A stretch of DNA of 64,000 nt from Escherichia sp. E4742. Its GTDB lineage: Bacteria; Pseudomonadota; Gammaproteobacteria; Enterobacterales; Enterobacteriaceae. Where the stretch lies: NCBI RefSeq assembly GCF_005843885.1, contig NZ_CP040443.1, positions 1,364,001-1,428,000 of the forward strand, in the 5' to 3' direction. Below the pieces are notes generated by a model. That model saw nothing but the letters and a program-made list of their open reading frames with translations, made no database searches and was not told where the DNA came from. The translations under genes and the position numbers were made by a program. Of the stretch, positions 54,758 through 64,000 are shown piece after piece. The stretch's first letter is position 1. Each line of letters begins with the position of its first letter.

Positions 54758-56647
54758 TTACGCATCACCACCGAAACGACGACGACCGGTAGAGTCATCA
54801 CGACGCGGTGCGCGGCTTTCACGACGTTCGCCGCTAAAACGACGACCATCACCACGACCACCTTCACGACGTTCACCGCTGAAGTTACGACCGCCTTCAC
54901 GACGCTCGCCACCGACACCACGACCACCGCCACGACGTTCACCGCCAGTATGCGGCTGTGCATCGCCCAGCAGCTGCATGTTCATCGGTTTGTTGAGAAT
55001 GCGAGTACGCGTAAAGTGTTGCAGCACTTCACCCGGCATACCTTTCGGCAGTTCGATGGTGGAGTGAGAAGCAAACAGCTTGATGTTACCAATGTAACGG
55101 CTGCTGATGTCGCCTTCGTTAGCAATCGCGCCAACGATATGACGAACTTCAACGCCATCATCACGGCCCACTTCAATGCGGTACAGCTGCATGTCGCCAA
55201 CATCACGACGTTCACGACGCGGACGATCTTCACGGTCGCCACGCGGGCCACGGTCGTTACGATCGCGCGGACCACGGTCATCACGCTCACGGAATTCACG
55301 TTTTGGACGCATCGGCGCATCTGGTGGAACAATCAGAGTACGTTCACCCTGTGCCATTTTCAGCAGTGCGGCTGCCAGAGTTTCGAGATCCAGCTCTTCA
55401 CCTTCTGCAGTCGGCTGAATTTTGCTCAGCAGTGCGCGGTATTGATCCAGATCGCTGCTTTCCAGCTGCTGCTGTACTTTAGCGGCGAATTTTTCCAGAC
55501 GGCGTTTGCCCAGCAGTTCTGCGTTCGGCAGTTCTACTTCCGGAATAGTCAGCTTCATAGTACGTTCAATGTTGCGCAGCAGACGACGCTCGCGGTTCTC
55601 AACGAACAGCAGCGCGCGGCCAGCACGACCCGCACGACCGGTACGACCGATACGGTGAACGTAAGACTCAGAATCCATCGGGATATCGTAGTTAACCACC
55701 AGGCTGATACGCTCAACGTCCAGACCACGGGCCGCAACGTCGGTCGCAATCAGGATGTCCAGACGACCGTCTTTCAGGCGTTCCAGAGTCTGCTCACGCA
55801 GCGCCTGGTTCATGTCACCGTTCAGCGCAGCGCTGTTGTAGCCGTTACGCTCAAGAGCTTCAGCCACTTCCAGAGTCGCATTTTTGGTACGAACGAAGAT
55901 AATCGCCGCATCAAAATCTTCCGCTTCCAGGAAACGTACCAGTGCTTCGTTTTTACGCATACCCCAGACAGTCCAGTAGCTCTGGCTGATGTCAGGACGG
56001 GTAGTCACGCTGGACTGAATGCGCACTTCCTGCGGCTCTTTCATAAAGCGGCGGGTAATGCGACGAATCGCTTCCGGCATGGTTGCTGAGAACAGAGCGG
56101 TCTGATGACCTTCCGGGATCTGCGCCATAATGGTTTCAACATCTTCGATGAAGCCCATGCGCAGCATTTCGTCAGCTTCATCCAGAACCAGACCGCTCAG
56201 TTTAGAGAGGTCCAGAGTGCCACGTTTCAGGTGGTCCAGCAGACGGCCCGGAGTACCGACAACGATCTGCGGCCCCTGACGCAGGGCGCGTAATTGCACG
56301 TCATAACGCTGGCCGCCGTACAGGGCAACCACGTTTACGCCGCGCATGTGTTTAGAGAAATCCGTCATTGCCTCAGCAACCTGTACCGCCAGTTCGCGGG
56401 TCGGTGCCAGCACCAGAATCTGTGGTGCTTTCAGCTCAGGATCAAGATTCTGCAGCAAAGGTAAAGAGAATGCTGCAGTTTTTCCGCTCCCCGTCTGGGC
56501 CATACCCAGAACGTCGCGGCCATTCAGCAGATGTGGAATACACTCTGCCTGAATTGGAGATGGTTTTTCGTAACCCAGATCGTTAAGGGCTTCAAGGATA
56601 GGAGCCTTCAGGCCCAGATCTGCAAAAGTGGTTTCGAATTCAGCCAT
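54758..56647 (-). CDS. deaD: ATP-dependent DEAD-box RNA helicase DeaD (CsdA)
   Basis: A cold-shock RNA helicase involved in 50S subunit assembly and mRNA decay at low temperature. It has 629 residues. Q motif and Walker [12 protein letters not shown] with Lys57, motif II DEAD at 156-159, SAT motif and [11 protein letters not shown] motif VI. A basic, Arg/Asp/Gly-rich linker follows (about 440-475), then the RNA-binding DbpA-like domain (about 480-555) and a Gly-Arg-rich RGG tail (GERREGGR repeats). Start at 56647 (MAEFETTF) inside the 3' end of yrbN. Confidence 0.97.
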
Positions 56648-56720
56648 GTAGTACGTGTGCCTCAAAATTAATGGCGGCCAGTCTACATAACTCATCATGA
56701 AATTGATCAGCAATTTTCAT
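56640..56720 (-). CDS. yrbN: Leader peptide gene yrbN
   Basis: A 26-residue peptide ([20 protein letters not shown]... ending HVLHG) whose stop TGA lies within the deaD start (ATGGCTGA), so translation of deaD is probably coupled to it. yrbN is a small ORF known in the 5' leader of deaD in E. coli. It is too short for usual gene finders. It may help translation of deaD in the cold, but this is inferred. Confidence 0.85.
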
Positions 56721-56826
56721 TGAAAAGTGTGAACCGGCTCAAAGTAGGTGTATTAACGAACAACAACGCCCTCACCCGTTAAGGTGATGGCAATCAAAAA
56801 AGATTACGGGCTGATGTGTACGTCAG

Positions 56827-57711
56827 CTATTGCTGGTCCGATTCTGCCAGGTCATCTTGGTCCTGGCCCAGGAGCGATAATTCCAACAATGCGTATCGGT
56901 GCTCAACAAAGTTATGAACGTTGTTGGCAACCGCCAGTTTGAACAGTGCCGTGGCGCTGTCCAAATCCCCCAGACTTAGGTAGTACTTACCTAAATAGAA
57001 GTTGGTTTCACTGAGATGCTCAGCGAGCGAGGTGTTATCCGTTGCGTCCGCCTTGAGCCTATCCATTAACGTTTGTTCGCTAATGTTGCCCAGGTAGAAC
57101 TCGACAATGTTCCATCCCCACTGCTCCTTGTCCGATTTTTCGAAGTGCTGTTTCAACACTTCTTTAGCCTGCTTCTCATCGAGCTTCTGCTCGGCGAGAT
57201 AAAGCCACAGACTACGGAAAGGATCATTGGGATCGTCTTGATAAAACGCCAGCAGATCATCTTGCGCTAACTTGTCACGACCGCCGTAATATAATGCGAT
57301 CCCGCGATTCAAGTGCGCGTAGTTGTAAGTTGGATCAAGCTCAAGTACAGAATCAAACGCTTCATAGGCAGCATCAAAATTGCCTGCCTGCGTTAAATAT
57401 ATGCCTAAGTAATTGAATACTTCAGGCATATCCGGTCGGATTGCCAGCGCTTGCGAAAAATCGTTACGCGCTAATGCCCTCAGACCGAGACTATCATACA
57501 ACACTCCGCGCTCATATAAAAGCTGTGCGCGTTCGTCATCGGTTAAAGCCCGACTGGCAAGGATTTGTTCCATACGTGCCAGAATCACTTCCTGCTGTAA
57601 AGTCGGTTGCAATGGTACCGCGAGGACTTCACTTTTACGCCAGGAAGTATTACTGCATCCTGCAAGCGTAAGTGCTGTCGCAACGAAACACCAGCGCAAA
57701 AAAGGCTTCAT
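56827..57711 (-). CDS. nlpI: Lipoprotein NlpI
   Basis: A 294-residue TPR-containing outer-membrane lipoprotein that binds the protease Prc and murein hydrolases, controlling MepS degradation and peptidoglycan remodelling. Lipobox LTLAGC with Cys19. TPR-like helices run from about residue 60 to 200 (YERGVLYDSLGLRALARNDFSQAL, PEVFNYLGIYLTQAGNFDAAYEAFDSVLELDP) and again near the C-terminus. It lies 109 bp after pnp. Confidence 0.97.
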   Translation of the reverse strand: MKPFLRWCFVATALTLAGCSNTSWRKSEVLAVPLQPTLQQEVILARMEQILASRALTDDERAQLLYERGVLYDSLGLRALARNDFSQALAIRPDMPEVFNYLGIYLTQAGNFDAAYEAFDSVLELDPTYNYAHLNRGIALYYGGRDKLAQDDLLAFYQDDPNDPFRSLWLYLAEQKLDEKQAKEVLKQHFEKSDKEQWGWNIVEFYLGNISEQTLMDRLKADATDNTSLAEHLSETNFYLGKYYLSLGDLDSATALFKLAVANNVHNFVEHRYALLELSLLGQDQDDLAESDQQ

Positions 57712-57782
57712 TTCCCACTCCCGAAGACCACGGTTGAATGAACGTCCTGTTCCCGGTTGCTAACAAGGCGTCCTGCCCGGTT

Positions 57783-57808
57783 AAAAGCCCCCCGCAACAG
57801 CGGAGGGC
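57783..57808 (-). terminator. pnp terminator
   Basis: A GCCCTCCGC-TGTT-GCGGGGGGC stem (minus strand; one G-U-type pair) followed by TTTTAA, 12 bp after the pnp stop. It separates pnp from nlpI only partly; read-through into nlpI is known. Confidence 0.85.
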
Positions 57809-57819
57809 AAATGGCAACC

Positions 57820-59955
57820 TTACTCGCCCTGTTCAGCAGCCGGAGCTTCCGGTGCTGCAGCAGGTTGAGACTGCTCAGTCGCTTCTTTAATGCTCAGACG
57901 GATACGGCCCTGGCGATCAACTTCCAGAACTTTAACCGGTACTTCCTGACCCATCTGCAGGTAATCGGTCACTTTCTCAACGCGTTTGTCAGCGATTTGA
58001 GAGATGTGGACCAGACCTTCTTTACCGCCACCAATGGCAACAAATGCGCCAAAGTCAACGATACGGGTCACTTTACCATTGTAGACGCGGCCCACTTCGA
58101 TTTCTGCAGTGATTTCTTCGATACGACGAATCGCGTGTTTCGCTTTCTCGCCATCGGTCGCTGCGATCTTCACAGTACCGTCATCTTCGATTTCGATGGT
58201 GGTGCCGGTTTCTTCGGTCAGGGCACGGATAACAGAACCGCCTTTACCGATAACGTCTTTGATCTTGTCCGGGTTGATCTTGATGGTATGGATACGCGGT
58301 GCGAACTCAGAGATATCGCCACGCGGCGCGTTGATCGCCTGTTCCATTACGCCCAGGATGTGCAGACGCGCACCTTTAGCCTGGTTCAGTGCAACCTGCA
58401 TGATCTCTTTGGTGATACCTTCAATTTTGATATCCATCTGCAGTGCAGAGATACCGTCGCGGGAACCCGCAACTTTGAAGTCCATATCGCCCAGATGGTC
58501 TTCGTCACCCAAAATGTCAGACAGTACAACGTAGTTGTCGCCTTCTTTCACCAGACCCATTGCGATACCCGCAACAGCGGCTTTGATCGGCACACCTGCG
58601 TCCATCAGCGCCAGAGAGGCGCCGCACACGGAAGCCATAGAAGAGGAACCGTTGGATTCGGTGATTTCAGACACAACACGTACGGTGTACGGGAATTTGT
58701 CCATATCCGGCATTACTGCCAGCACGCCGCGCTTCGCCAGACGACCGTGACCAATTTCACGACGCTTCGGAGAACCGACCATGCCGGTTTCACCTACGGA
58801 GTACGGAGGGAAGTTGTAGTGGAACAGGAAGGTGTCAGTACGTTCGCCCATCAGTTCATCAAGAACTTGCGCGTCACGTGCAGTACCCAGCGTTGCGGTA
58901 ACCAGCGCCTGCGTTTCACCACGGGTGAACAGCGCAGAACCGTGAGTACGCGGCAGCACGCCAGTACGCACATCCAGACCACGGATCATATCTTTTTCAC
59001 GACCGTCGATACGCGGTTCGCCTGCCAGTACGCGGCTACGAACAACATTTTTCTCGATAGCGTGCAGAATTTCACCCAGTTCGTTTTCGTCCAGGGTTTC
59101 ATCTTCAGCAAGCAGCGTAGCGATGGTTTCAGATTTGATCACGTCAACCTGCGCATAACGCTCTTGTTTGTCGGTGATGCGGTAAGCATCGCTCAGACGA
59201 GCTTCAGCCAGTGCAGCAACGCGCGCGTTCAGAGTTTCGTTTACCGGCTCCGGCTGCCAGTCCCAACGCGGTTTACCGGCTTCTTTCACCAGTTCATTGA
59301 TGTTCTGAATAACAACCTGCTGTTGTTCATGACCGAACACTACTGCGCCCAGCATCTGGTCTTCGCTCAGCAGTTCAGCTTCAGATTCAACCATCAGTAC
59401 AGCGGCTTCAGTACCCGCAACAACCAGATCCAGTTTGCTCTCTTTCAGCTCGTCCTGAGTCGGGTTCAGTACGTACTGGTCATTGATGTAACCTACGCGG
59501 GCAGCACCAATCGGACCATTGAACGGAATACCAGACAGAGACAGTGCTGCGGAAGCACCAATCATCGCGACGATATCCGGGTTAACCTGCGGGTTAACAG
59601 AAACCACGGTGGCGATAACCTGAACTTCGTTGACGAAGCCTTCCGGGAACAGCGGGCGAATCGGGCGGTCAATCAGACGCGCGATCAGGGTTTCGCCTTC
59701 GCTTGGGCGGCCTTCACGACGGAAGAAGCTACCCGGGATACGACCAGCAGCGTAGGTACGCTCCTGATAGTTAACGGTCAGAGGGAAGAAGTCCTGACCT
59801 GGTTTGGCTTTTTTCTGGCCGACAACGGTAACAAATACCGCGGTGTCATCCATGCTAACCATAACAGCGGCAGTGGCTTGACGCGCCATCATGCCGGTTT
59901 CCAGAGTCACGGTGTGTTGGCCGTACTGGAATTTACGAACGATCGGATTAAGCAA
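57820..59955 (-). CDS. pnp: Polynucleotide phosphorylase Pnp
   Basis: A 3'-5' phosphorolytic exoribonuclease and RNA polymerase, part of the RNA degradosome. It has 711 residues from a TTG start (59955), as in E. coli; an in-frame ATG at 59985 gives ten extra unsupported residues. Two RNase PH domains (first about 10-140, second about 320-530, the latter with the phosphate and Mg2+ active site), KH domain (IKDVIGKGGSVIRALTEETG) and C-terminal S1 domain (VGRVYNGKVTRIVDFGAFV). It autoregulates its own leader through RNase III cutting. Confidence 0.97.
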   Translation of the reverse strand: MLNPIVRKFQYGQHTVTLETGMMARQATAAVMVSMDDTAVFVTVVGQKKAKPGQDFFPLTVNYQERTYAAGRIPGSFFRREGRPSEGETLIARLIDRPIRPLFPEGFVNEVQVIATVVSVNPQVNPDIVAMIGASAALSLSGIPFNGPIGAARVGYINDQYVLNPTQDELKESKLDLVVAGTEAAVLMVESEAELLSEDQMLGAVVFGHEQQQVVIQNINELVKEAGKPRWDWQPEPVNETLNARVAALAEARLSDAYRITDKQERYAQVDVIKSETIATLLAEDETLDENELGEILHAIEKNVVRSRVLAGEPRIDGREKDMIRGLDVRTGVLPRTHGSALFTRGETQALVTATLGTARDAQVLDELMGERTDTFLFHYNFPPYSVGETGMVGSPKRREIGHGRLAKRGVLAVMPDMDKFPYTVRVVSEITESNGSSSMASVCGASLALMDAGVPIKAAVAGIAMGLVKEGDNYVVLSDILGDEDHLGDMDFKVAGSRDGISALQMDIKIEGITKEIMQVALNQAKGARLHILGVMEQAINAPRGDISEFAPRIHTIKINPDKIKDVIGKGGSVIRALTEETGTTIEIEDDGTVKIAATDGEKAKHAIRRIEEITAEIEVGRVYNGKVTRIVDFGAFVAIGGGKEGLVHISQIADKRVEKVTDYLQMGQEVPVKVLEVDRQGRIRLSIKEATEQSQPAAAPEAPAAEQGE

Positions 59956-60000
59956 TGTAATACCCTTTTCTTTCTTAGACAGCACCTTACGGTACTGGTG

Positions 60001-60185
60001 TTAATACCCGATCTTCTGCGCATCCTCGCGACTAATGACAACCCTAACCCAGCCAAATGTGGGTAAAGCCTCTCATTAGCCGCGCGAACCTCTGCAACGG
60101 AAGATCATTCATAGCAACAATACATTAGTTTCCAGTGAATTGCTGCCGTCAGTTTGAAAAAAGGGGCCACTCAGGCCCCTTTTCT
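60001..60185 (+). ncRNA. sraG: Possible small RNA SraG
   Basis: In E. coli the small RNA SraG lies in the pnp-rpsO interval, opposite in strand to both genes. Here 59956-60199 is conserved in position and the plus strand ends in a hairpin GGGGCC-ACTCA-GGCCCC followed by TTTT (60163-60184), which would serve as its terminator. I could not verify the 5' end, and the coordinates are approximate. Confidence 0.4.
60157..60184 (-). terminator. rpsO terminator (bidirectional hairpin)
   Basis: AGGGGCC/GGCCCCT stem with T-runs on both strands (TTTTTTC on the minus strand), 16 bp after the rpsO stop. It partly terminates rpsO before pnp and could also end a plus-strand RNA. Confidence 0.88.
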
Positions 60186-60199
60186 GAAACTCGCAAGAA

Positions 60200-60469
60200 T
60201 TAGCGACGCAGACCCAGGCGCTCGATGAGCTGGGTGTAACGTGCTACGTCTTTACGTTTCAGGTAGTCGAGCAGTTTACGACGCTGAGAAACCATGCGCA
60301 GCAGACCACGACGGCTGTGGTGATCTTTTTTGTGCTCTGCAAAGTGGCCCTGCAGGTGGTTGATCTGTGCAGTCAGCAGTGCTACCTGAACTTCGGTAGA
60401 ACCGGTGTCGTTTTCACCACGACCAAACTCAGAAACGATTTTAGCTGTTGCTTCAGTACTTAGAGACAT
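60200..60469 (-). CDS. rpsO: 30S ribosomal protein S15
   Basis: An 89-residue primary-binding protein of the 16S rRNA central domain. The ribosomal S15 signature region (INHLQGHFAEHKKDHHSRRGLLRMVSQRRKLLDYLKRKD) is intact. S15 represses its own translation by trapping the ribosome on a pseudoknot in its 5' leader, which lies at about 60470-60530. It is transcribed leftward ahead of pnp. Confidence 0.98.
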   Translation of the reverse strand: MSLSTEATAKIVSEFGRGENDTGSTEVQVALLTAQINHLQGHFAEHKKDHHSRRGLLRMVSQRRKLLDYLKRKDVARYTQLIERLGLRR

Positions 60470-60617
60470 TTTAAAACTCCAAAGTATATAGAATGAAAGG
60501 ACGCCGATCTCTAATTCAGCGATCCCAGTGTACGTTACGCAAAGTGTTAAACAATTTACGCGACGTTAAGCGGCAGTATTCTACTCGTAGCGACCTGTTA
60601 TCGCAAGACGGTTAACA

Positions 60618-61562
60618 TTACGCCGGATATTCAACCACCAGGCGACGAGGCGCAACGCGGCCTTCATCGTCAATTTCACCCATACCGATAAACTTGCCAT
60701 TCTCACCTTCTGTAACACGAACCAGTCCTTCCAGCGGCGCACCAGATGTACGAACTGGGTTACCATTTTTGAAGTAAACAGAAGACGTTAACGGAAGATT
60801 CACCACCGGATAGTCCGAAGCTGGACTGTCCATTGGCATCAGTAATGGATCAAGTAACTCCGCAGCCGGAATATCCTGCTGTTCAGCTTGCTCAACAAGT
60901 TCACGCAGGTGCTCCAGGGTCACCATCCGTTCAACCGGATATTTACTTACCGCCAGACGACGCAGGTAAATGACATGCGCGCCACAGCCGAGTTTTTCAC
61001 CCAGGTCATCAATGATGGTGCGGATATAAGTGCCTTTTGAGCAGTGAATTTCCAGCTCCAGCTCATTGCCTTCATGGCGAATAAACAGCAATTCATAAAC
61101 GGTAATCGGGCGCGCTTCACGTGGAACTTCAATGCCCTGACGCGCGTATTCGTACAGTTTTTTGCCCTGATATTTCAGTGCTGAATACATCGAAGGGATC
61201 TGTTCGATATCGCCACGGAAGGTATCCAGCGCCGCCGCCAGTTGCTCTGCACTAAAGGTTACCGGACGTTCTTCAACGATTTGTCCATCGGCGTCAGAAG
61301 TATCGGTACGCTGTCCAAGACGAGCAATCACCCGATAGCGTTTGTCGGAGTCCAGCAGATACTGGGAAAACTTCGTCGCTTCCCCGAGGCAAATCGGCAA
61401 CATGCCAGTTGCCAGCGGGTCCAGCGCGCCGGTGTGTCCGGCACGGTTGGCGTTATATATACGTTTCACTTTTTGCAGCGCATCGTTGCTGGACATACCC
61501 TGCGGTTTATCCAGCAACAAAACGCCGTTAATGTCGCGGCCGCGACGACGAGGACGACTCAT
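60618..61562 (-). CDS. truB: tRNA pseudouridine-55 synthase TruB
   Basis: A 314-residue enzyme making pseudouridine 55 in the T loop of tRNAs. The catalytic Asp48 is in [11 protein letters not shown]. The C-terminal PUA-like domain covers about 250-314 ([18 protein letters not shown]). Its start overlaps the rbfA stop by one base. Confidence 0.97.
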
Positions 61563-61963
61563 TAGTCCTCCTTGCTGTCGTCCGGGTTAACACGACGCTC
61601 TTCGTCATGTTTGACCACGCTGGTCACCAGGTTTGACATACGCATCCCTTCAACCAGTGAGTTGTCGTAGAAGAAAGTCAGTTCCGGCACGATACGCAAG
61701 CGCATCGCTTTACCCAGCAGGCTGCGGATGAAACCAGAAGCTTCCTGCAACGCTTTGATGCCCGCTTTAACCGCGTCTTCATCTTTGTCGTTGAGGAACG
61801 TCACATATACTTTGGCATACGCCAGGTCACGAGACATTTCGACACCGGAAACGGTGGTCATCATGCCCAGACGAGGATCTTTAATTTCGCGTTGCAGGAT
61901 GAGAGCGATCTCTTTTTGCATTTCCTGCGCTACGCGCTGCGGGCGACCAAATTCTTTCGCCAT
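61562..61963 (-). CDS. rbfA: Ribosome-binding factor A, RbfA
   Basis: A 133-residue KH-fold protein needed for 16S 5' end maturation and growth in the cold. The start at 61963 ([11 protein letters not shown]) has GGAG about 6 bp upstream; an upstream in-frame ATG would add six residues. The typical motif AYVYVTF is seen as [12 protein letters not shown]. It is co-transcribed with infB and truB, but a bidirectional hairpin at 61981-62005 separates it from infB. Confidence 0.96.
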
Positions 61964-61980
61964 AATAAATTCTCCTGACA

Positions 61981-62005
61981 AAAAAGGGGCTGTTAGCCCC
62001 TTTTT
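61981..62005. terminator. Bidirectional hairpin between infB and rbfA
   Basis: AAAAAGGGGC-TGTTA-GCCCCTTTTT, a strong symmetric hairpin between co-directional infB and rbfA, followed by a REP pair. It should reduce but not abolish read-through from infB to rbfA. Confidence 0.85.
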
Positions 62006-62033
62006 AAAATTAATTTCAGGTGGAAGGGCTGTT

Positions 62034-62113
62034 CACGTAGGCCTGGTAAGACGCGCCAGCGTCGCATCAGGCAATCCATGCCGGATGCAGCGTAGACGCC
62101 TTATCCCGCATGG
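62034..62113. repeat. BIME between infB and rbfA
   Basis: Opposed REP elements (TAGGCCTGGTAAGACGCGCCAGCG and GCCGGATGCAGCGTAGACGCC) in the 163-bp infB-rbfA gap. Confidence 0.88.
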
Positions 62114-62126
62114 AACCCTAAAAACC

Positions 62127-64000
62127 TTAAGCGATGGTACGTTGGATCTCGATGATTTCGAATACTTCGATCACATCGCCAGTGCGGACGTCGTTGTAGT
62201 TCTTAACGCCGATACCACATTCCATACCGTTACGGACTTCGTTAACGTCATCTTTGAAGCGGCGCAGGGACTCCAGCTCGCCTTCGTAGATAACCACGTT
62301 GTCGCGCAGAACGCGGATCGGGTTGTGACGTTTAACCACACCTTCGGTAACCATACAGCCTGCGATGGCACCAAATTTCGGCGATTTGAACACGTCACGA
62401 ACTTCCGCCAGACCGATAATCTGCTGTTTCAGTTCAGGAGACAGCATACCGCTCATCGCCGCTTTCACTTCGTCGATCAGGTTATAGATGACGGAGTAGT
62501 AACGCAGATCCAGGCTTTCCGCTTCAATCACTTTACGTGCAGAGGCATCAGCACGAACGTTAAAGCCAACCAGAATCGCGTTGGATGCAGCGGCCAGGGT
62601 CGCGTCGGTTTCGGTGATACCACCTACGCCAGAACCGATGATCTTCACTTTAACTTCGTCAGTAGACAGTTTCAGCAAGGAGTCGGAGATCGCTTCCACA
62701 GAACCTTGTACGTCTGCCTTCAGGACGATATTCACTTCGTGAACTTCGCCTTCGGTCATGTTGGCGAACATGTTCTCGAGTTTAGATTTCTGCTGACGAG
62801 CCAGTTTAACTTCGCGGAATTTGCCCTGACGGTACAGTGCAACTTCACGTGCTTTCTTCTCGTCACGTACAACGGTAACTTCATCACCCGCAGCCGGAAC
62901 ACCGGACAAGCCGAGGATTTCCACCGGAATGGACGGACCCGCTTCCAGCACTTCCTGACCCAGTTCGTTACGCATCGCACGAACACGACCGTATTCGAAG
63001 CCACACAGAACGATATCGCCCTTATGCAGAGTACCTTCGCGTACCAGTACAGTAGCAACCGGACCACGACCTTTATCGAGGAAGGATTCGATAACCGCAC
63101 CGCTCGCCATCCCGTTACGTACGGCTTTCAGTTCAAGGACTTCAGCCTGCAGCAGGATAGCATCCAACAGTTCATCAATACCGGTACCCGCTTTTGCAGA
63201 TACGTGTACGAACTGGCTTTCGCCGCCCCACTCTTCTGGCAGGATGCCGTACTGAGAGAGTTCGTTCTTAACGCGATCCGGATCGGCTTCTGGTTTATCG
63301 ATTTTGTTCACAGCAACCACCACCGGAACACCCGCCGCTTTCGCGTGCTGGATAGCTTCGATGGTCTGCGGCATTACGCCGTCGTCTGCAGCAACAACCA
63401 GGACTACGATGTCCGTTGCCTGCGCACCACGTGCACGCATTGAAGTAAACGCGGCGTGCCCCGGGGTGTCCAGGAAGGTGATCATGCCGTTTTCAGTTTC
63501 AACGTGGTATGCACCGATGTGCTGGGTAATGCCGCCTGCTTCGCCAGAGGCCACTTTCGTTGAACGAATGTAGTCCAGCAGAGAAGTTTTACCGTGGTCA
63601 ACGTGACCCATGATGGTCACAACCGGCGCGCGCGGTTCAGCCGCAGCACCTGTGTCACGGTCGCTCATTACCGCTTCTTCCAGCTCGTTTTCACGACGCA
63701 GGATAACTTTGTGGCCCATCTCTTCGGCTACCAGCTGTGCGGTTTCCTGATCGATAACCTGGTTGATGGTTGCCATTGCGCCCAGTTTCATCATCGCTTT
63801 GATGACTTGAGAGCCTTTAACCGCCATCTTGTTAGCCAGTTCGCCAACGGTGATGGTTTCACCGATCACCACATCACGGTTAACAGCCTGAGCTGGTTTC
63901 TGGAAGCTCTGCTGCAGCGAAGAACCTTTACGTTTTCCGCCTTTACCACCACGTACTGCTGCGCGCGCTTCTTCGCGATCGGCCTTAGATTCAGAGTGTT
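62127..64000 (-). CDS. infB: Translation initiation factor IF-2, C-terminal part
   Basis: The last 623 residues of IF-2, the 5' end lying beyond the window. IF-2 places initiator fMet-tRNA on the 30S subunit using GTP. Seen are the linker (KGGKRKGSSLQQSFQKP), the IF2_N domain (ANKMAVKGSQVIKAMMKLGAM), the G domain with GHVDHGKT, DTPGHAAF and NKIDKPE, then domains II and the C-terminal fMet-tRNA-binding part ending EIIEIQRTIA. The frame is open to the edge. IF-2 is the distal gene of the metY-rimP-nusA-infB operon in E. coli. Confidence 0.97.
   Translation of the reverse strand, partial: HSESKADREEARAAVRGGKGGKRKGSSLQQSFQKPAQAVNRDVVIGETITVGELANKMAVKGSQVIKAMMKLGAMATINQVIDQETAQLVAEEMGHKVILRRENELEEAVMSDRDTGAAAEPRAPVVTIMGHVDHGKTSLLDYIRSTKVASGEAGGITQHIGAYHVETENGMITFLDTPGHAAFTSMRARGAQATDIVVLVVAADDGVMPQTIEAIQHAKAAGVPVVVAVNKIDKPEADPDRVKNELSQYGILPEEWGGESQFVHVSAKAGTGIDELLDAILLQAEVLELKAVRNGMASGAVIESFLDKGRGPVATVLVREGTLHKGDIVLCGFEYGRVRAMRNELGQEVLEAGPSIPVEILGLSGVPAAGDEVTVVRDEKKAREVALYRQGKFREVKLARQQKSKLENMFANMTEGEVHEVNIVLKADVQGSVEAISDSLLKLSTDEVKVKIIGSGVGGITETDATLAAASNAILVGFNVRADASARKVIEAESLDLRYYSVIYNLIDEVKAAMSGMLSPELKQQIIGLAEVRDVFKSPKFGAIAGCMVTEGVVKRHNPIRVLRDNVVIYEGELESLRRFKDDVNEVRNGMECGIGVKNYNDVRTGDVIEVFEIIEIQRTIA

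Noticed and set aside
54950..56089. A 379-codon open frame antisense to deaD
   Set aside because: A codon-usage shadow of the highly expressed deaD gene; no start signal or family.
57757..60066. A 769-codon open frame antisense to pnp
   Set aside because: A shadow frame of pnp caused by strong codon bias; its composition (Phe, Asn, Thr, Arg-rich) is typical of such artefacts.
61728..63443. A 571-codon open frame antisense to infB and rbfA
   Set aside because: A shadow of infB; it crosses a terminator and a BIME without change, which a real gene would not.

Overview
The window is chromosomal DNA of Escherichia coli or a very close Escherichia relative. Most proteins match, as far as I can recall the families, the E. 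coli K-12 products in length and nearly in sequence, and the order is the K-12 order uxaC-exuT-exuR-yqjABCDEKFG-yhaHJKL-cyuAP-tdc-rnpB-aga-rsmI-lpoA-...-pnp-rpsO-truB-rbfA-infB. It is not K-12: several accessory blocks differ. All statements about K-12 come from memory; no database search was run.

Region by region. (1) 1-8400: hexuronate uptake and regulation (uxaC 5' end, exuT, exuR), with a complete four-gene CFA/I-type (alpha/class 5) chaperone-usher fimbrial operon on the minus strand between exuT and exuR. (2) 8743-15729: envelope and stress genes (yqjA, mzrA, yqjC, the yqjDEK membrane/ribosome cluster, DoxX-like yqjF, glutathionyl-hydroquinone reductase yqjG), one DUF805 gene flanked by two similar BIMEs (the paralogue yhaI is absent), LysR regulator yhaJ, pirin-like yhaK and yhaL. 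(3) 15735-16074: a REP array with four 78-bp tandem units. (4) 16094-28349: anaerobic amino-acid breakdown. cyuA/cyuP handle cysteine; tdcABCDEFG with tdcR import serine and threonine, deaminate them and convert the 2-keto acids to acyl-CoA and then ATP. (5) 28482-29840: RNase P RNA (rnpB), followed by tandem ~118-bp copies of its own 3' end, each with a terminator, and preceded by a decayed garK. garR, garL and garP, and yhaB/yhaC on the other side, are absent. (6) 29884-40329: the N-acetylgalactosamine/galactosamine (aga) region with both PTS transporters intact (AgaVWEF and AgaBCD), the tagatose-bisphosphate aldolase pair, AgaS and AgaI, but no agaA deacetylase. (7) 40501-41138: a RelE/HigB-type toxin and XRE antitoxin pair where K-12 carries the yraHIJK fimbrial operon. 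(8) 41181-64000: conserved core, covering rsmI, lpoA, yraN, diaA, dolP, yraQ, yraR, yhbOPQS, the anaerobic ubiquinone genes ubiTUV, yhbW, mtr, deaD with its leader peptide gene yrbN, nlpI, pnp, rpsO, truB, rbfA and the 3' two thirds of infB.

I see no tRNA, rRNA, CRISPR array, insertion sequence or prophage. The strain-specific content is the fimbrial insertion, the aga/gar rearrangements, the toxin-antitoxin pair and the repeat arrays. I found no clear candidate for a wholly undescribed system. The best leads are the fimbrial operon at exuT/exuR with an internal hairpin, the double-PTS aga locus without its deacetylase, and the terminator repeats behind rnpB.
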